Assembly: GCA_000434215.1 (NCBI GenBank)
Contig: HF999675.1
Coordinates: forward strand, 1 to 9,728
DNA: 9,728 nt
Direction: 5' to 3'
DNA from: Bacteroides sp. CAG:144
Lineage (GTDB): Bacteria > Bacteroidota > Bacteroidia > Bacteroidales > UBA11471
Shown here: positions 6,390 to 9,728 of the stretch, in pieces
Layout of the letters: each line of letters begins with the position of its first letter
Position numbering within the stretch: position 1 is the first letter of the stretch
Position numbers and translations under genes: made by a program
The notes under the pieces: generated by a model
Told to the model about the DNA's origin: nothing
What the model saw: the letters and a program-made list of their open reading frames with translations, nothing else
The model's database searches: none

Positions 6390-9300
6390 CTATCGTTCGA
6401 GTGTAACGGCCATAAGCCCGATAACGACCTCGGTCGATACTGCCGAAACGGTTATACTTTGTAACGTACGTGTACCGTCGAGGGGCAAGTCCAATATGAC
6501 ACCGGCTCCTCCGGGTATATTCCGGTTATCGGCTCCCCTCAGTTTCAGATATGACTCTACATCTCGGGTTATCACACCGCTTTTCAACAGTACACGATAA
6601 GGCCGGGGGGCTTTGAGACTGAAAGCATATCCGTCTACATAAAAATCCTGATCGATCGGACACCATGTTTCGGGATTGACAAGCGGAAGTGTTGAAGTCG
6701 TCCCATCGGTGTAAGTTACGGTAACAAGTCCGTTGACCATGTGGCATTGCATATGGTTGGTCGATCCGGCCATAAGCAGATAGACTCGCGACGCTCTCCC
6801 CGACAAAGGTACGGTTACCGAATCGGGATAATTATCCCAACGGGTCGTAAAAAGAACATTGTTCACCGTCGTATCCTGACGGATACGGAAAGGAACACCG
6901 ATAGGTGTATCGAGCACATCGCCCGAAGCTGCACGGCGCAATCCGCTATCATCGATCTCAGCGGTAGCTTTGGGATGACACCACTCCCCTATACCCTGCA
7001 CAGGCACTTGCAATGTTGTATAAGGCGACCGGGGAGACAAATAGCGATTCTCAAATATATCTGTTACACGAGCATTCATGCAGGTATCCAAATCTACTGA
7101 TTCATAATGCAAGGCATTGGAATTCTTAACCTCCCAGTTGATGCAGTCGAAACGGGCAACTTCTTTCTCTTTATCATACACTACGACACGGTTGGTACCC
7201 GGCTCGGCACAAGAGGCCGGTACAAAAATATCGGGTGATATACCGTTGGCCGGGATCTCGGTCGACACAACATACTCGTAGCGTCCGGGATTGACGACGC
7301 ATTTCAGTGAAAGCGGCTTTGCCGTATGATTGGCCAAAGCAAATGACAAAGCATATCCTTCGGTAGCCGAAGAAGCCAGTGTTACAGGCTGCATTACTGT
7401 AAGAGGTATAGGTTGCCACCATGTCATATCGCCCTGAGAAAGTTGCACAAACAATGTACGTTCGCCGACGTTATCCCGAACGACTGCCGAGACAGAGTGG
7501 GCGTCCCATCTCGTCTGCGACAGCAGATTCTGCTCATCGCGTACCGCCATGAGTTGCACGCTCAACGGCAAGGACAATTTCCAAGAAGAACCCACAATCG
7601 CCAGTGTATCATACTCGGGCATAGACAAAGGTTTGCCTTCCCAAGCCACTTCGATCTTGCAAGAGGGTACCGGTTGTGCGAGAATTTCGATTTGAGGCTC
7701 TCCCACACTATTTTCTTTCAATGTCCAAGTCGTTTTCTTTCCATTGACTTTCACCGAAGCGATTTTATCGCGACGGGCTTTCAACTGTAACGCAAGCGTA
7801 GCCGGACGCTCGAAATGAAGCTGCACTTCATATACGTCTTTATTGCCCTTACGCTTGAAATCATAAGCAATATCGGAAGTCTCGAACGATGCATATTCCC
7901 AATCCGACGGGAAACCGGGACGCAAAACAACACGGTCGTTCATCATATCGGGCAGAATACCGAACAGTCCTTGCACGATAACTCGCGATGCGACACCTAC
8001 CGGGTCGCCGAAATCGCGATAGCACTCTCCGCGAGCGGCATCATAAGTACTTACTTGCCCGAAGTTTCCGGGGCTTCCGCCCAAATACATTCCATCGAGA
8101 ATCGAGCTCTTGAAAAGTTTATAAGCCTCATTGCTACGACCGCTCTGCCAGTAAGCCAATGCCGTATGCATTACCTCGGCAAAAGCGACGTTATTGATAG
8201 ACCATGCATAAGGCAACCACGTCGTTGTAGCGATTGTTGCATAATCGTCTCTATCGAGACCATCGGCCTTGACGGGAATATGAGGAATCTCGGTATCGAC
8301 ATAACGGGTCGCCTGCCACGACTGGAAATCGTCGTGAATTTCCGAGTCGATAGCATGATATATCGTCCACAAAGCGGCATCGGGGTGTACACGCTTCAAG
8401 CCCATGAAGTCTTTATATTCCGCCCAATGGCCTTTATCGGACAGCCACAGATTATCGTTGATAGCCTTTCCTATTTTTTCGGCTTCGAGACGATACGGTT
8501 CGGGATCTTCTCCTATTTTTTCGGCTATCTCGGCCGCCATCTTGTTGGCCCGGTAATTATAAGCCGACGAGTGCGTTACTCCGCCGCTGTTGTATTGGAG
8601 GGCATCGCTTGCCCATATACAACAATAGGCATCGTAAAGGCCGTCGTCGTCGGGGTCGAAATTACGCTTCTCCCAAGCAAGATGCGATTTCAGTACCGGC
8701 CACATACGGCGCACATAGTCCATATCTCCTGTCCAGTTGAAATGCCACAACAACTCATCGATATAGCAAAGATTCATATCGTAGTGGTGCATGAGCTTCT
8801 TCTGATTGGGATTACGGGTAATATAACCGTTGCTGTACATTTGCGTTCCCCATTTCTTCAAAGCCCGAGCCAAATTGAGCGAACTGTCTTGTGCCGGATG
8901 CGGAATGACAGGTTCTATCTCGGTAATCTGAGAAGCGGCATAACCGTCGAAGTGTTCCCTTGCCCGGTCGTGGCGACCTATGGCATCGCCCGTATAAGCG
9001 GCACGCCAACCGTTCAAAGGCATACGCCAACCAATGGCTCCGTGCATCCACACCTTGGCGGAGGAATCCCAAATACCGTCGGCTGCCATACTCAATGCCG
9101 GCCCGAGCGTATTGAAATAGGGATCGGGCGTAACAAGCTTCACCGTCGAGGCGACCTCGGCACGGCTCTTGTCGGCACGATCGAAACAGGCCGCCAAATC
9201 GTCATAACGCCATGCGGCCGGAGCGGTTTTAGGATTATATATCGCTATATAAGAGGGTTTCTTACGTAATGAGACCGTTCCCGAAACGACCGGATATTTG

Positions 9301-9728
9301 TCGGAAGGAGCCGTTTCACGCAAAGAGATCGGCGTAGTACGCGCCATAGCATCACCCAGTAACAGCGAAGATGCGTCGGGCACGACAGCCGTAAGTTGGC
9401 ATACAGGATTTTTGCCCGTTTCGGGATTCTTACCGGCCAAATATCGTTGGATATTCTCGCGTGAGGTACCATACCACACATCGAAACCGTCATCGTCCAA
9501 ACGATAAATATTATCGACACAATAATCGGGTTTCAAGTCGAAGCAGTCGGGTGCATCTACTCCCATATCTCCTTCCCGACTGAAACGCTTGTTGGTAGGT
9601 CCGCCGTAAAGCCATACGAGCCGAGTGTCCGAAGGCAACTTATTGCCTTCGATTTTGAGTATCATACCATCGGCCTCATACATGGCCAACGCTGTAACGA
9701 CGATAGAACCTTTTCCCAAGAGAGAGTC
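6390..9728 (-). CDS. Large six-hairpin glycosidase-like protein (probably DUF4450-containing), 5' end outside window
   Basis: The frame is open from the window edge to the TAG at 6392-6390, giving 1112 visible residues. The first possible start is a TTG at 9719, but three more in-frame codons (D-S-L) precede it, so the true start and any signal peptide are missing. Residues are numbered from that TTG. Residues 1-210 form a mixed N-terminal region that may be DUF4450 (PF14614). About 220-600 resemble an (alpha/alpha)6 barrel as in GH63/GH78/GH95-type enzymes, with Trp-rich helices, FDPDDDGLYDAYCCIWASDALQ and WLPYAWSINN. Acidic residues D372 (WASDAL) and E565, D569, D572 (GECYRDFGDP) are candidate catalytic residues, by analogy only. 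A beta segment typical of such enzymes follows (PSDWEYASFETSDIAYDF), and about 640-1109 is beta-rich, with QGIGEWCHPKATAEIDDSG and a last beta-sandwich. It probably acts on a glycan in the periplasm; no CAZy family or substrate can be assigned. No SusC/SusD pair is in the window. Confidence 0.75.
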   Translation of the reverse strand, partial: DSLLGKGSIVVTALAMYEADGMILKIEGNKLPSDTRLVWLYGGPTNKRFSREGDMGVDAPDCFDLKPDYCVDNIYRLDDDGFDVWYGTSRENIQRYLAGKNPETGKNPVCQLTAVVPDASSLLLGDAMARTTPISLRETAPSDKYPVVSGTVSLRKKPSYIAIYNPKTAPAAWRYDDLAACFDRADKSRAEVASTVKLVTPDPYFNTLGPALSMAADGIWDSSAKVWMHGAIGWRMPLNGWRAAYTGDAIGRHDRAREHFDGYAASQITEIEPVIPHPAQDSSLNLARALKKWGTQMYSNGYITRNPNQKKLMHHYDMNLCYIDELLWHFNWTGDMDYVRRMWPVLKSHLAWEKRNFDPDDDGLYDAYCCIWASDALQYNSGGVTHSSAYNYRANKMAAEIAEKIGEDPEPYRLEAEKIGKAINDNLWLSDKGHWAEYKDFMGLKRVHPDAALWTIYHAIDSEIHDDFQSWQATRYVDTEIPHIPVKADGLDRDDYATIATTTWLPYAWSINNVAFAEVMHTALAYWQSGRSNEAYKLFKSSILDGMYLGGSPGNFGQVSTYDAARGECYRDFGDPVGVASRVIVQGLFGILPDMMNDRVVLRPGFPSDWEYASFETSDIAYDFKRKGNKDVYEVQLHFERPATLALQLKARRDKIASVKVNGKKTTWTLKENSVGEPQIEILAQPVPSCKIEVAWEGKPLSMPEYDTLAIVGSSWKLSLPLSVQLMAVRDEQNLLSQTRWDAHSVSAVVRDNVGERTLFVQLSQGDMTWWQPIPLTVMQPVTLASSATEGYALSFALANHTAKPLSLKCVVNPGRYEYVVSTEIPANGISPDIFVPASCAEPGTNRVVVYDKEKEVARFDCINWEVKNSNALHYESVDLDTCMNARVTDIFENRYLSPRSPYTTLQVPVQGIGEWCHPKATAEIDDSGLRRAASGDVLDTPIGVPFRIRQDTTVNNVLFTTRWDNYPDSVTVPLSGRASRVYLLMAGSTNHMQCHMVNGLVTVTYTDGTTSTLPLVNPETWCPIDQDFYVDGYAFSLKAPRPYRVLLKSGVITRDVESYLKLRGADNRNIPGGAGVILDLPLDGTRTLQSITVSAVSTEVVIGLMAVTLER

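Noticed and set aside
7815..9269. Long plus-strand open frame (484 codons) opposite the glycosidase-like gene
   Set aside because: The minus strand shows clear protein domains over the same bases. The plus-strand translation has no recognisable domain; TCG- and CGA-rich coding on the other strand leaves few stops.
9717..9719. TTG as start codon of the glycosidase-like gene
   Set aside because: The frame remains open upstream to the window edge and no signal peptide follows the TTG, so the true start is expected beyond 9728.

Overview
The window looks like chromosomal core DNA of a member of the order Bacteroidales. Pointers are the DnaK tail, which keeps the usual EEVK ending, promoter elements of the Bacteroidetes TTTG / TAnnTTTG type, absence of strong Shine-Dalgarno sequences, a Bacteroides-type periplasmic M16 peptidase, and a large Bacteroidales-type glycosidase-like protein. 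Heavy use of TCG and CGA codons may point to a relative of Barnesiella or Coprobacter, but that is only a guess. No insertion sequence, tRNA, rRNA or CRISPR array was seen.

Layout. Plus strand, left part: the 3' third of dnaK (1-673) with a very strong intrinsic terminator; an AT-rich gap with a promoter; a small GtrA-family membrane protein (975-1412); about 330 bp with no gene; a long structured RNA (about 1742-1945) that folds into one extended interrupted hairpin ending in a T-tract; and, only 23 nt later, two tandem small winged-helix (DUF2582-like) genes (1969-2169 and 2180-2404). Minus strand, right part: a PPM/PP2C-type phosphatase (3246-2410) converging on the second winged-helix gene with 5 nt between stop codons; a secreted two-domain M16 zinc peptidase (6220-3386); and the 3' part of a large six-hairpin glycosidase-like protein (9728-6390) whose start lies outside the window.

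How it works together. There is no single obvious pathway: most transcription units appear independent, with recognisable promoters (GtrA, structured RNA, phosphatase, M16) and terminators (dnaK, structured RNA, M16). The most unusual part is 1728-2404. The structured RNA resembles 6S RNA in size and architecture. It could be a free small RNA, or a leader controlling the winged-helix pair, because I see no separate promoter for those genes. A second point is the M16 leader, where a terminator-like hairpin begins at the predicted transcription start. The glycosidase-like protein is the best candidate for an uncharacterised enzyme activity.
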